From NCBI GenBank assembly GCA_037576195.1, contig CM075103.1, forward strand, positions 27,860,723-27,924,722: a DNA stretch of 64,000 bases. The letters run 5' to 3'. Both the position numbers and the translations under genes were made by a program. Each line of letters starts with the position of its first letter. Position 1 is the first letter of the stretch. This document shows positions 1 to 14,000 of the stretch, in pieces. The stretch is from Phytoseiulus persimilis (Eukaryota > Arthropoda > Arachnida > Mesostigmata > Phytoseiidae). The notes under the pieces are model-generated. The model made no database searches. It was not told the DNA's origin and worked only from the letters and a program-made list of their open reading frames with translations.

Positions 1-952
1 CCTGCCATAAGTGTGCAAAGTACCCACCTTGTGTCATGCTGGAAGACCTCGTCGAATCTTAACGCTAACAGACGTGTAGTTCCAGATTGCTTGACGCACT
101 TGAGGAATACAAAAATTGGATTTCGTGAGCTCAGGTTCCCAGCAAAGAGAATCTGCTGAACTTCAGTGAATATTCGGGTCTTCCCTGGCAATGATCATTC
201 TTCGGCCGAGCGCCGAAAATTCCTCTCGAAGCATCTATTACTCGCGTCTGTCGCGGAGCATTTCCAGTTGTTATGGAGCAGAGTTTTTGGTCACGATGAA
301 CCTTCATTCGTCTCTCCCGAATCCGATTAGTTCTATTCCCAGTTCAGCTGTCAACGAATGAATGCGTCTAATTGAATAATTCGCTATCCTGAGCTGGGAG
401 TCGTTTTTCTGGACACGAAAGCGCCTTAAAAACGTCGTTCTCAATCAACCGTTCTTCAATTGCCATCGGAAATTGAATAGTGGCCCCTCGCAGCATGAAG
501 CATCTCGAATCGGGATGACACCATATTTAGCCCGAGGAGGGAGACTCTTGGATGTCATATTCTGGGAGGAACTCGTGATTCATATTCTTCATTGACTGAA
601 CAAAGGTGTCCTCTCACGGAGCGCTTCTCGAGGGGATCCGACCCTGTGGTACGAGAAAATTGTGATCTCAAAAGTGGTTCTGGAAACGCAGAAGTTCTCC
701 TGATCCTCTCCGCTCCTCTGAGGACCAACCGGAGTATCCGCCAGGTGGGGGGCTGTAGTGAGATGTTCTTCGACCGGGAGTTGAACTTTTTTTTGAGAGC
801 ACCGAAGCAATGTTGCCGTCAAACTACTTCCGAACCTATTCGATGATCCTTGCGGTTAAGGCTTCGAAAAGTCCCTCCGATCCTGAATCGAGGGCCCTCC
901 CGACGTCCAATCAATCGCCGCCCTAACTAATCGCAACTCGTATTTGTTTCAG
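1..952. other. No gene recognised; probable intron ending at 952
   Basis: No coding exon could be supported on either strand. The right end looks like the tail of a plus-strand intron: a branch-point-like CTAACTAAT at about 923-931, a pyrimidine tract and a CAG acceptor ending at 952, directly before the basic-protein exon at 953. The earlier exons of that gene would then lie left of the window. Confidence 0.5.
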
Positions 953-1445
953 ACCAGTACCGTGGACTGCGGAGGTCATATCGTCACGATAACTGAGTTC
1001 GATGACTCTTACGGTGCCGTCAAGGAGCCCGAAAATGAGTTCGAGTCCGTCGAAGACCAAATCATGGACGGGTCCGAACTGATGGCCGGTGGCAGTACCG
1101 GAGACCAACGAAAAGTGAGCGGCGACTCTAACCTGAGCGAGTCTCTGCATGTGTCATGTTTGCGACCATAGCAATAATAGGTCATCGGCCTTATCCGTTA
1201 CTCATTCGTTTTTTCCGCAGATTCGGCTGAAACAGATCACTCAAGAGCTGAAAGATTTCGGTGTTCAGATCCAACCTATCAAAGCCGCTCTCAACGACAA
1301 AGAGAGAAAACTCAAGAAACGGAGACAAAAATTGGAAGAAAGACGGGAGCAGGAGGCTATACGTAACAAAAAGGACAAGTTCGGTCAAAAAGCTGTCAAA
1401 GGCGTTAAACGGAAGAAAGCGAATAAAAATAAAATTCAAGACTAG
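953..1445 (+). CDS. 3' part of a small basic nucleolar-type protein (NOL12/RRP17-like?)
   Basis: Two exons are seen: 953-1114 and 1221-1445 (stop TAG... frame end at 1445), joined in phase 0 across a 106-bp GT-AG intron. The first encodes an acidic stretch after the motif GGHIVTITEFDD. The second encodes a charged coiled-coil-like helix followed by a very lysine/arginine-rich tail ending KANKNKIQD. The order (a HxVTxT-type motif, an acidic spacer, then a basic tail) resembles the C-terminal half of NOL12/RRP17 proteins, which act in pre-rRNA processing in the nucleolus. The diagnostic N-terminal Rrp17 helix is not in the window, so the name is a guess and other basic nucleolar proteins are possible. 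The gene ends about 0.6 kb before the WDFY3 start, on the same strand. Confidence 0.45.
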
Positions 1446-2055
1446 AAAATTGGATATATTCGAATCATTCACTCCTTGCAAAGAGGAAGTGAGTTCATGC
1501 TTGAATCGAACACGTTTCGACAATGGTGGCTCGAATATGTGATGTCTGACAGCGCTTCTCCTCCCCGAGAGGTCACACTGCTCCGAAGGTAACGGAAGCC
1601 TCAGAGTAGCTGGCCGATCTCTGTTTCTGATCTCCTCAGCTCGTCAATGTGACCGCTCTGTTTTGGAGGTGCGGGATTGACATTGATTCCGTGCGTTCGT
1701 CTTCCTTATCCACCATGATCGATCAAGTTGTAAGCCATCCGCCGGAGAGGTCACAGTTTCGTGCATACGGGCTGGTCGTTCTATTGATCCACATCATTGT
1801 TTAATGATCACAACGAAATCCCAACATTTTCGAGCTGCTGTTCACGTGGTTAGCGAGCTCGGCATCGCTGGTTTCAAACTTTGGCGCCAAGCGGTGAGCG
1901 CCCCGACGGGAAGCAGCTTCATCGATCGGCAAGCTCGTCTGACAGTCGAATCTTCTCAGTTGTTGGTGGGAGAAGTGTATGGTATCTGTAGTGAGAGAGC
2001 TATGCCAGCTGTTGGCTAGCGAAAAGTCCCGGAGAGACGGTGGACTCCGGTCGAC
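1446..2055. promoter_or_regulatory. Intergenic span with likely WDFY3 5' region
   Basis: This 610-bp stretch separates the basic-protein gene from the WDFY3 start codon. No convincing ORF is present. A perfect 10-bp palindrome TTGGCGCCAA at 1881-1890, preceded by T, resembles an E2F-type site and would sit about 170 bp before the ATG. A GTGAGC at about 1894 could be the donor of a 5'UTR intron. Both readings are inference. Confidence 0.3.
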
Positions 2056-5000
2056 ATGAATTACATGAAGAAGCTACTGGGGGGTGGAGGTGCAGGCCCC
2101 CCTCCGCTTGCAAACCAGGGACCTCAAGACTCTCTGGGGCTCATGCACCTGAATAAACTCTACGTTGAGTTTGCGGAACCCCCCGAGCCACTGACGCAAG
2201 CTGAGCAGCAAGTGAAACTTTACAACATGCTTCCGCTGTTTTGCAAGGTCTTCGACAACTGTCCCGCAGAATCAATGCAAGCCAGTTTCGAGGCCATCGT
2301 TCCATTCGCGAAATCAGTCGCGAAACTCCTCGTAAGTGCTCAGACACAAGCCTCTCGATCATAACCCACTATAGGAAAATCTTTCCTCATCGCTCGCAAA
2401 CGGAATACATCCACGGCACTGGGAATCACCGGTACAACTCGGACGAGGCATTAACAACCGTGGGACGCATTGCCAGGTCAGAGACAAGTTGTACTTGTGA
2501 CCGTGCCAGGCAAGAGGGAGGGAGAGAGACCGTGACTCGAGTTCAGGCTCCTGGTTGAGTTTATGCAGTCCTCTCGTTTCACCTGTCAACTCAAGAGTGT
2601 ATCCGAAGCGGAGCGATTGGAAGTTCCGTGGAGCAGCTTTAGCAATATTTTGTTCGACGCCTCCGGCCACTTGTTCAACACCGAAAGTGTCCTTGAAATG
2701 GGAACAGCCTACCGCAAAACGCGCGCAGCCCAGTTTAGTCTGTCACGCTGTCTCTTGCTGTTCCTTTTTCCGAAGGGAAGGAGTTCACACTCCTCTGTGG
2801 GGAGTATCAGATAACGCCGCTTCCATACCATTTCCTCTGAGAGTGATGATACATAAGATCAGCGATAAATCCCTTGAATCCGGTTCATCTCGACCGGTGT
2901 AGCAGACTGTCAGTTGGAGACGGTCAACTTGAGATGTCAGTCGCAAAATGAGCTCGGAGCATGAAAGCTCGCCATTGCGCGGCTGCGCGCGCATATTTCA
3001 CGCGCACAGCTCGCGGAGCATTCACGGATTCTGAGCTGAGCGAGTAAGGCTGTTAAGCTGAGGTATCACGTGATCCGCCTAACAAGCTCGATTAAGCAGT
3101 ACTGGATGGACGGCAGTGCGGCTCACTATTTTTGAGTACCATGGCGAATGTTCCAATCGTCCCTCTAGATAACAGACCCATCTCATTCCTTTGATTGACA
3201 TTAAACTCATACTACGATTGGGTCTCACGTCTCAGTGAACCCTGTAGCTGAGAACCGACAGACGGCTCGGTGGTCAGTCCGAAAAGCTTATCTCATTCGG
3301 AATAGGAAGAAACGCTCTTGATGAGCAGCGGAAATGATTATCACTACTGCTCTCAGCTAAGTTCAGAATCCTCATGAAACGTGCCATTGAAGTCAAGATG
3401 AATACTCGGGACCCCTTGCCAGAAACGAAGAGGCCCGGGAGTTTCTGGAAAATGACGCGAGCGACCTCGGAGAGGATCCAGATCGACCGCGTTTTATTCG
3501 CCGGGATTCCGTTCGATCCTCTCCGGGATGAATATCTTTCTCTCTTGCGGATGTAATATGGGAACCAGCACCTTCTCGTTCGCGCAAATCCTGTGATGAT
3601 CAGCAATACATTCGACTCAGTTAACGGTCGCTGGTACTATATTCACCCAATCCATGGGACAGGGATGACATTTTAATGAGAACCATTCAGGATAGTCCCT
3701 GCTGTCTAAAGAACCCACTCACTCGCTGCGTCGGCAGAGCCTCCCGACATTGGTTATTCCTGATCGCGTTCTTCTTGGAATCAGCGGAGAGTGAGCCGAT
3801 CGCGGCTCGTTCGGCGCGAACCGTAGATCGAGAACGCCGGGATCGAACTTGACTTCGGGCGTCTACACCAAAAATATTCTCGTTCCTAATGAGACCCGCA
3901 CGGGCTGAGAGGGCTTAAAACCCTGCGACCTCATGCTCACGGCGAGGTCGAGCGAAACGCTGGCCTGATTGGAAGCTGCAGATAAGCCGTTTTATTGTTG
4001 TCGAAGAGAACGGCGATGATGATCGTGATCAGTTGCCGAGGCTTCCGACGAGGAGTCCAAACAGAACTTTCAACAGCAAAGATCCGTTTCCCTAGCGCGG
4101 ACTCAAGTTCCTTAACTATGAATGGGGGTGAGAAAGATGGGCACCCAGGGAGTTCAAGCCTCGTCCTTGAACGCCATCAGAAGCGATTGCGAAAGTTCTT
4201 TCAATCGAAAGGGGTGCGCGAGAGTGCTTTCAAGGAATGGCTCAACAATGTTCATCGCTCCTAGAGCGGAGGAACAGAGCTCGAATCTCTCGCAGAGAAC
4301 ATCAAAGGGAAGCAATGCGACCTTTCCGAAGGAGGGACTAGATCCCGAGCCCGAGCCACTGAACGCCAGGATACCATGAATGGACCAGTAGAAAAGTCTT
4401 GTCTAGTGGATATGATGAGGCCGACGACCCGCTGGAAGGATGGATCCTTCCGGTATATTCGGAGTACACCCCCAGTCGTATCGGAAATCCTCTTCATTTT
4501 CTCGAAAGATAACAGCTTCAAGAAAAGTTCAAATTCGGGAAGATCGTCGATTTCCGGCCGAAATGCGAGCTCGTATTCTTACGAGTCGCGGTCGTATTCC
4601 ACAGGTGAGCGAAGTGCGACGGAGAGCCTCGAATCAGTCAACGGAGATGGCTTCCTCGGCCATCGCGCAGTTCCTGGAGGTCTCGGCTAGCCCGGACGAG
4701 CCAGCGTCCCGCGGTTGGCTCCTACTAACGGCCATAAATCTCCTGGCGGGAGCAGGGCCGCGAGTTGTCGAAGCTCTGGCGAGTCAGGCGCTACCGTCGA
4801 CGCTGGTGAAATGTCTGTATTTGTTTTTCGATCTGCCCCCACTCAAGGACAACAAGGAGAGCTTAGCCGGAGCCGAAACCATCAAACAACAACTCGAAGC
4901 CGAAGAGGAAGTCAACAGCAATAACGCTGTCGTTTCACAACAGCCTAGTGAGAGCATCTCGAATCACGAGAGGCGAATTTTGCTGCAGAAGGTGAGTTCC

Positions 5001-8000
5001 TTCCCGCAAACAATTATCTTGATCGATTCCCGCCGGGCTCGCTGCCCTCTCGAGATTTATGAATGAGCTCATTGGATTATGAAAATTAGACTCGGAGCCC
5101 GTGCTCAGGCGAGCGTAGACTGTTTTCACGTCCCTCCAATATGTCCACGATGAGCTATTCCGAGAAGGATGTATCGGAGTAATCAATAAGGGCGCCGACA
5201 ATAGTGTTGTTGGTGTTCATTCATCTCATGGATGTTGAGACTTGTGCAGAAAGAACCACTATCGATTCGACGCCGACGAGAGGCCTTCATGAATGAGAGG
5301 TTGAATCCCAAGTTGTTTCTTGTAACCGTCCCATTCGTTTCCCGCATCGAGCTTCCAGTTCCGGAAGCTCTCGAGCTCGGACGAGATTTCCGTCTCCCCG
5401 GGGATGCAATTTCCTCGTACTTGACGAATTCCTATCTCCTTCCCATGACTCACTGCTCCTATCGAGCAGACGAACGTGAGCAACTTCCTGCGACGCTCCT
5501 TGAGTTTAGGAGTCATTCAAAACGTGCCTCCCTCAAAGCGAGACGTAATCCCATTCTGAAGACAAAACAAGGGGACAGGGGAAGTTCGATCGCGGCGGAA
5601 GTAGGACGGAAGTGACTCTTTGTTCTCCGGAGTTAAGTTGTTGAGAACGAGAATTATCGGAACCTCCGCAAGCACGACAGCGTTACTCAACACGATTTCG
5701 TTACGTGCTCCGAGTCGAACTTGGTCGCCGTCGTGGGCGGGATTCGAAGCAGAAAATGGCACGATGAGGAAAATGGGCAGGATCTCGTAATTTCCTGAGT
5801 TAATTCGAATCCGCTCATTCTCGCAAACTGAGAGCCTTTGGACTCAGGCTCAGGGAAGATTTGGGAAATGACAGATCGTTTCGTACATTGTACCGAGCAT
5901 CGGACTCAGACGGCTCAACCCCAGACGAACCTGAACATTACATGGGTTCGGGGCCGTTGCTTTTTATCGTGAGCTCGGCGCCCGAGAACGACAAAAGCTT
6001 CTGGCCACTTGAGATTGACAACCGCTCTATCCGGAGTCCGGAGCGGACTTCGAAGCGGAATCTGATCCCAGTTTAGCGCCATATTGCGAGGTCGGACGAT
6101 TCACAAGCTGACTGCTTGGAATATCCTCGGGCTCGAGTTCGGAAAATGCGATCGTTGCGATGCCCCAGCTCCTGATCCCACAATCTGGCGGGTTCTGGTA
6201 TTGCCACAACACATGCTTCCACACCTCGTTCGGCATCTCTATCTGTCAATAGAAGTGCGTGAAACAGGTCCATTTTCCTCAAGAGCTGTCCTACTTGGAC
6301 AGAAAATCATAATTTTCATCCATTCCTCAGCCAAGCTTTGCCCGAAGAAGGAGAGCCCGAAGAGCCGATTTATCCTCGGCGGGAATTCCCGATGTCCGAA
6401 TGCGTCAGACGGGCTCAGACGGCGCTTCCGGGAGAAGTCCAATACCGAGAACAACGACAAACCTTCGAGTGTTCGACGGCTCCAAACTTATCGACTGAAA
6501 TCCCATAATCTCGCGTTCGAGACGACAGCGCATCCACTTAGGGGGAGTGTAACGGGAAAATATGGGTCTGATTCCTCGAGCTATAAGTTCTGTCTGAGAG
6601 CAGCCAGAGGTAAGGTGTAGTGACCGCTGAGTAGAGAAAGACTCAAGCTATTCAATGGAAAAAAGCGGCTCGACTTCGTTGTCTTCTCTTCCGAGGATAT
6701 ATTCTCGACTTCACCATTTGTCCCTGCGCCGGGTACATCGATTTCGATTCTGTTTTTTCCGATTTGTAGCTGAAGGAATCTCCAAGCGAATGAACTGGAT
6801 TGACTGCATTCGGAGCACACATTTCCGATAGAGTCGTCGGGAACTGCGAGCGACGATTTTCATTTTTTTGAATCCGCATTCAAAAATCCTTAATGAGCCT
6901 GGATCTTCTTCATCCTAGTTCGTTCGGGAGATCTCGTCGTTATCTACATGGCAGAAGAAAAATCAGGACTCTGGCTCATACTGGCGAGGAGCAATCAGGG
7001 ACAAATGACAAAATCGAGGAGTTATCCTCGGAAGAGAAGACAACGAAGTGAAGCCGCCATATTTTCCCGATGGATAGCTTGAGCCTTCCTCTATTTCAGA
7101 GGTCACTTCATCTGATCTCCGGCTGCTTTCAGAGCGAAGTTGAAGCCCGAGAAACCAGACCCATATTTTCTCGTTACACCCCTCTTGAGGCTCTCATGCG
7201 CTCATAGTAGACCCAAACGCCTAAGGAGAACCGCGAGTCCCTCATGCTGCAGCCGTCGAGTCAACGGCACGACGCGAGATTTAGTTATTCCCTCCGTTCG
7301 AGCATGAATTCATTTCGAAGCTCATGGATCCTTTCGGGAAATTCCTGATTCGCTCCCGAGTTCGGTTTTGACGAGGATCCGCTCCTCGGTCGTCGTTGCT
7401 GACTCACGCATCGCAAGACGGATTGCGGGCCTCAGACGTGGATGGCTCCGGATTGAGAGAGTGCCGAGATCCAATACCCTTGAGAGACGAGATCTGGATT
7501 CGAGAGGTTCTTAACACGCGCCGAGGATATTATTCCCGAGCTCAAGAGCGAGAAATCTCGAGAGCTTAGCTCGGCTCATGCTTCGGTCGAAAACGGACCT
7601 GGAAACACTAGTTTTGATCATGACAAAAACACAAGTGTCGCAAACGGGTACCCCGCAACCTCACATCGAAAAATGAACGAAGGGCGAGTGATTCCATTGT
7701 CGGGACTCGGATCGAGCCCGAAATAGCCGTGCGTCGAGTGATCTCTCTGCCAAGAATCGATGTCGATTTCGATTTATATCTGTGGAGGAAAAAACAGACG
7801 CAATACTCTCCTCTGGGTCCTGATGTTTTCTCCTCCATGCCAGACCTCGACTGAACTTTCGCTGCGCCCGTGCGTGTGCGGCCACGTGTGCGCTCCGTTC
7901 CGCTGCCTCCGGAAACGCAATACCGGGCCGATGTAAATAATTCCAGCAGATAAACTAACCGCCCGGATGAGATCAGCAATTATTCACCAGGCCGCCTCAT

Positions 8001-11000
8001 GAGCAACTCCCGCACCGACATCAGCCTCCATGCTGACAAATGATTGGTCGAGGACCAGCCGTCTTTGAATTCTTGTCGGCAACAGCTTTCCAGAGGGAAT
8101 GAGAACAAAGGCCGAGTGGGAACAGGGGAAAAAATTCACCTGATGCAACACCTGACACGTACCTGTTATTTCCAGGTTTTTGTTCAGCTGGTGATGCGCT
8201 TATGCAGCCAGCCATGCTCTTCCGAAGAGCTGGCGCATAGGGACGACCTGGCATTGCTTTTTTCGGCCATTACAACATGGTGCGCCGAGCACAACTCGCA
8301 GTGGAGGAAAAGCGCGGGCGAGGTGCTCATGACGGTGTCGCGCCATGGCCTGACCAAAAACGTCATCGCCTACATTCACAAACAGCAATGCATTTCGAAT
8401 TGTGTCGATAACATGCGCAAGAGGATGCACGAGTTCAGCCCGAGTCAGAAACTCGAGATGTTCGTGTGCCTGTTCTGCCTGCTCAAAGATTCAAGTGAAA
8501 TCAGTCATGTCCTGCTCGAGGACTTCAATCAATGCGCCGGCTACGGCCTCGTCGCCGACTTCATGCTACGTTGCGAGACCGATCTCAACGAGGAGAACGA
8601 ACAGGTCCTGTCCAGCCTCAGCGTCCTGCTCACGTCGCTGGTCACTTGCGGCACGGAGCCCCTGAAGCCGACGCACCCTCAAAGCCTGTTCCACATGGAT
8701 GGCTTCGTTCTTCCGCCTGCCTTGGCGAGAGGGACCTGCGTGCGGAACCTGGAAGCCTACAAAGTGATCGAGATTTGTTTCTGGCGGGCGACGCAGGAAC
8801 GACTCCAGCAGCTCCTGCTCGATAGCATATCCAGTATCTACAAAGCCGACCCTGCCAACTATTTCATCCTGGAGCCCACGTTTCCTCTCTCGGTGCTGCT
8901 AGAGAAAATGCACAAGAAACCAAAAAAGATTCAATGTGGTTTACTGAAGTTGGTTGAGTTCGTTCCCGAAAACCTCCGCTTCGTGCCGTGTAAGGAACTC
9001 GTCGCCATCAGCATCGTTATCAAAGACCCCGAGTGCACCGAAGAAACGGGCCTGTTGTGTCTGGAAAGCCTGCAGAACATACTCAAGGTCAAGGCCTCGC
9101 TCTTCAAGAACGTTTTCCGGGAAGTGGGGCTGCTCGAAGTGCTCGTGTTGAAGCTTCAGATTTGTGACGAGGATCAGGAACTTGTTCAGCCGATTATCGA
9201 CGTCCTGCAGGTTCGTTCGCCACTTTTGTTTCCCGCGTCGTCGTCGAGTCGCCGAAGCTGAAACTTGGAAACTAATCCTCAAACTCGATTCTAGAGCTGG
9301 TGCTCATGGCGATGCTGCAACTCTGTCTCCTGTAGCTGGTTTTGATCCCACTCGAGGCAGAGCTGTTGTTGTAGATGGAAAGTTGTCGAGGCCGGGGAAA
9401 TACAAAGTTTCTGTTTCGAGGATACTTTTTCTCCTTCGGGGAAGCGATCTCGTTAGTGGTCATTCGATAGCGATGAGCAGTGTTCTGATCAATGCCTCTC
9501 AAAGTGTTCTTTTTCCATTAGGCTCTTCTGTCCGGATCTCAAGAGAACTGCGGCGTTTTTCGCGACTCAGGCGGAATGAAGTGTGCACAAGGCCTTCTGA
9601 GGTCGGCGAGATGCAGACCTTTGGCTCTCAATTTGTTCAAAGAAGTGATGACGTCTTCAGCGAATCCCGACGAAGATATGACCTGGCTCCTCGCAGCTGT
9701 CCAGACTGCCGACGCGCAAGTCGAGCTCAAAATCGACTGCCTTCTAACGCTCTACGCACTCTTGGGCGAGAGGTGAGTTCCTGATGCGGAATCGGAAAAC
9801 TGGGACGAACACGTTTCGAGAGTGATCGCCGCTCGGCAATGGCGCGCGTTCGCCGGACGGGGCCGCTCGTTTTCCGCCGGCAGCTCAAGGAATGCAGAAC
9901 TCTCACAGCGAGTTTTAATATTCGAACTTTTCCCCGCCAGCCATCGGATCCGCAGCGTATTCAGAAAAGTTGGCGGCTTCGTGTACTTGATGACGCTGTT
10001 GGCCTGTCTCGAGGGATGCTTGTCACCGGCTCAATCGCCGCATCGTCCGCCTAAGCTCATGAAGCTGATCCGAACGATTTTCGACACCATCGCCATCGCC
10101 ATGCGGTACGAGCCCGCGAACGCTAAGGTGTTCGCCAGCGAAATCTGTATGACGAACTCGCTCGTCGACTCGGTGAAACTCCTCGGCTGCTTCGCGTGCA
10201 GAGACGAATCCAGGAGGCTCGATCAGATCCACTCTGTATTCACGAGCAACTGCGAAGATAAGGTGTCAGAGTACGACCATCTCGACCTGTGCACACTCGT
10301 CATGAGATTCCTGTACGACATGGCCATAGACTGCAACTTGACAGCGCCGAAATTGCAGCTCCAGACGGGTGAGTCGTGTTTAGTTCGTGTTCTCACCACA
10401 TGTTCCGTTTTGGAGCCGGGCGGCAATCTGAGGGCTTCTAATGCGGCGATGGGCAGATGGGATTTCTGAGGAATTATTTTCGTCGATGTCCAACTCCAGG
10501 ATGATGAGCTCCATTCGATCGATGGAAAGAGCACTCCGTGCTCTGCTCGGAGTGGGACATGCCCGATCTTGTTCTGTTGTTCGGGACGGGGGCGCTCGTC
10601 ACACGTTCTGAGTCGATTTTCCAGTAACAGGTCAAGAACAGCGCGACGCTTCACGAGCACCTTTTCGATTCCTGGATGCCTCCAAATGAATTCTGATTAC
10701 TTCAGTTGGCTTCGAGTTTGTCTTCGAAAGTGGGAACGTGTCTTCGCTATCTCCCCGGCCCTCGCCCTTTGCACGACTTTCGCTGTGACCTTGTCTGGAA
10801 ACTCTTTCCTCCGCTAGACTTTCGGAGGAAAGCTTGAGGCTCCTCTGTCTTCATCTTGGTTTTAGAGACTCGATGATAATCCTACTGGCGTTTCAGGTCA
10901 AAACTCGCACTGTACCGTCCTGCCGCCAGGAGCGGCATTATGCCTAACGCTACCACCAACAGAAGATCCTCTGATAGTGCACTCGGGAGTGGTCACAGGA

Positions 11001-14000
11001 CTGCTTCAGATCCTACCGTCACTATGCGACAAGAACGTACAACTCTATATGGCTGAATTACTTAGATCTTTGGTCAGGACCGAAAGGAATCAACAAATCA
11101 TGTGTCAGGCTGGACTAGCTGGTGAGCTCTTCCGGAGATTCGATTTTCGCTCGGTGTGTTCACCAGCGTATCTTTGTATCGAGAGTATTCTGCCTGATGA
11201 AGCGCACGCAATATTCCCCTCGACATTCGTCGATGCAGCGTCGAGTATTGAATTGTTTCCGAGGAGAATGGATGACGGCACGACTGGATGCTCCGAGGCT
11301 CTGAGCCGCCGACGCTTGATCAGATGCGCCAACGAGCTTCCAAGAACTGGGAAAATTTCCGATGAGGGAGCTCGACTGAGGAGCAATTTTCTTTCGCACT
11401 CTATTGGGTTCGGCGACCTCGCTCGGTCGCTTCTTGACTTCACACTATTCTTGTTATAGGTCAGCTGGTTTCTAGGATGAAATCAGCGCTCGAAGACGAA
11501 AATCATCAACTTCACATCGTTACACAATACATGTTGGAGCGCTTAGCGGCCCAGGCACTGGAACCGCGGGAGCTTCGATCGTTCTTGCGGCTGGGAAGTC
11601 CGCTACGTTGCGATGGGCCTTTCAAAGATGGTGGCCCTGTTCCTCTCACTAGAATCAAAACCCTGGTAAGTTGGAGAGCTGCGATCATCCGGGAGAACAC
11701 AGCCAGATGGATCGCGGCCCATTTTTCTCCGCGGTGGCCTAGTTCGTGATTATGCTCACTCGGTCCCTCGCCATGGCTCGTGGGGGGGGGGGGGGGAAGC
11801 AAACAGCGTAATTTAACCGGAGCTTGAGCATGAGAGGAGAAATATGACGACCTCGACGTCAGTCGCGAACGGGACAAACCCTCCTTGAAGTGTGAGCCAT
11901 GTGCTTCTAGCTACAGGCTCAATTCGTCATACCGGTCCTGAGCCTCGCGTGTTCGCTCATTTCGCGCTCCCATCCCGGGCGGATTCATCTCTCGTCTGAA
12001 CTCGGGGAGCCGAGGATTTATCTCCTGCACGCCTTGAACAGAAGAAACATGAACGCGAGGCTATATCGTCTGCTCGACACCTCCGATCGTGTAGCGATTC
12101 TCGCTTGTTGGGTTTTGGTTCCCTTCCGGAATCTCTTCCTGAGCGGCTGTCTCGGGAGGCCGTCTCTTCCCGGTGGGAAGCTGGATTGATGGCGTTTTCC
12201 GAGCGGGGGAGCTTTCAAGGAACGATGCTGTCTTGCAGGTGTCAATGACGACTCCCAAGGACGGACCGACTCTGTCAACGGTGTCGGCGGCGTTCGTGGA
12301 GTTCTCCCTCCAGCGGGAAGGTTTTTCGTGTCTGTTCCTTCCATCGATAGCACCGCAGTCCCTTTCTGGACCTGCCATGGTTGGAGTCGGAGCAGCTGCC
12401 GACAACGTGCTAGGTGGGATTGGAGCCGGAGATCGCGTTTTCCCACCGCAGACAGGTTCGTCATGCCGGCAGCGGTTCCTGTTTCAATCGGCGCCGGCGG
12501 AGAGCGCCGGTGCGGCGACAAGGCGAAGCCACGGGCTCGTTTCAAGTTCTCGGTTCTCCAACGCAGGTTTGACGTTCTCGACGTGGTTCCTGGTGGAACG
12601 ATTCAGCGGCTCGCACCCTGTTCGATTGCTGAACATCACTCGTCAGATGCGGGAAGACCAAACGCCGTGTCTAGCGCTGGAGCTCTCCGAGAGGGAAGTT
12701 CGGCTCCAGGTGAACCAGGACCGAGCACAGTATCCCGCGGGGAGAGGCATCGCCTGCGGGGAATGGCACCACATCGTCGTGTGCCTCACGAGATCGGTCC
12801 TCAAGAACAACTGCTCGGTTGGGCTCTTCCTCGACGGGGTGCAGCTGCACGGGAACCACAGTAAACTTAGCTACGTGCCACAATACTCTGGAGCAGGATC
12901 TCAAAACATATTCGCCATAATCGGTGAGCGGTCTCCCGAGCTCTGGGAGCGGATTATTCTTTCTCTCATCGGGCTGAACCGTTCAACGGACTGATCGGTG
13001 GTCGGATTGTCTGTCGCAGGTACCACGCCGCTGCAACGCCAAGTGTGCGGCCTGACCTGGAAGCAGGGGCCGTGCCATCTCATAGAGGAGCCGCTTGGGG
13101 AACAGTCCGTAGTCCAGCTGTTCACGCTGGGTCCCGCGTACGTCGGTTCGCTGCAAAGTCAGACGGGACTCCAGGTTCAGGAGGAGAGGATTACATTCGG
13201 GCTGAACGCGACTGCCGTGTCCACCATGACCCTGGCCAAGATGCGACGCGTGTACTCAAAGCACGACTGCAAAGCGATCGCCAAGATGCTGGGGCTGTCT
13301 TCTCACGAGAACGCCACCCCCATCAGGATATTGCACAACTCTGCCGCTCATCTGGCTGGGGCAGCCCGATCGCTTGGAGCAGTTCTCATAGGTGGGACTG
13401 AGTTCTTTTACCCTCCTGGCGGTGCGGGTGCTTTGAGCCGGAGCCTAAACTCCTTCCTCCCACACAGGATACCTAGGAGCACGGACGTTCGTGCCGCGGC
13501 CCGTAGCGGTCACAATGGAGAGCGTAGGAGGCACCGCGGCTCTATTAGCGCTAGTCTCTTACGCGAGCAACGTAGAGTCGCTGTACGCGTCACTTAAGGT
13601 CCTCGTCTGCGTGGTGAGAGCTAACCGTCCCGCGCAACGGGCCATGGAACGCACCAAAGGATACCAAATAGTGGCCGCTCTCTTGAAGAACAAGAGCGCA
13701 CTGCTGAACTGCCACATTCTGCACCTAGCCCTGAGTCTTGTGGGAAGCGCCGAATGCGCGCCGACCGCCGCCGGTCGGCATTCCATCGCGCCTTTCAGGG
13801 ACATTCTATGCAACCTCGACGTGTGGAGGGACTCCGCTCAAGACCTGCAGCGCTCCCTCTACGAACACCTTCTGCAGGTGGCCTCCGACTCGCCGGAAAC
13901 CGTGACGCTGATGAGGGAACTGGATCTCGTTTCGCGACTCATCTTCACGCTCTCGGAACCTTCCAGAATGGGGCCACAGACTGTCGCGACATGTTGCGAC

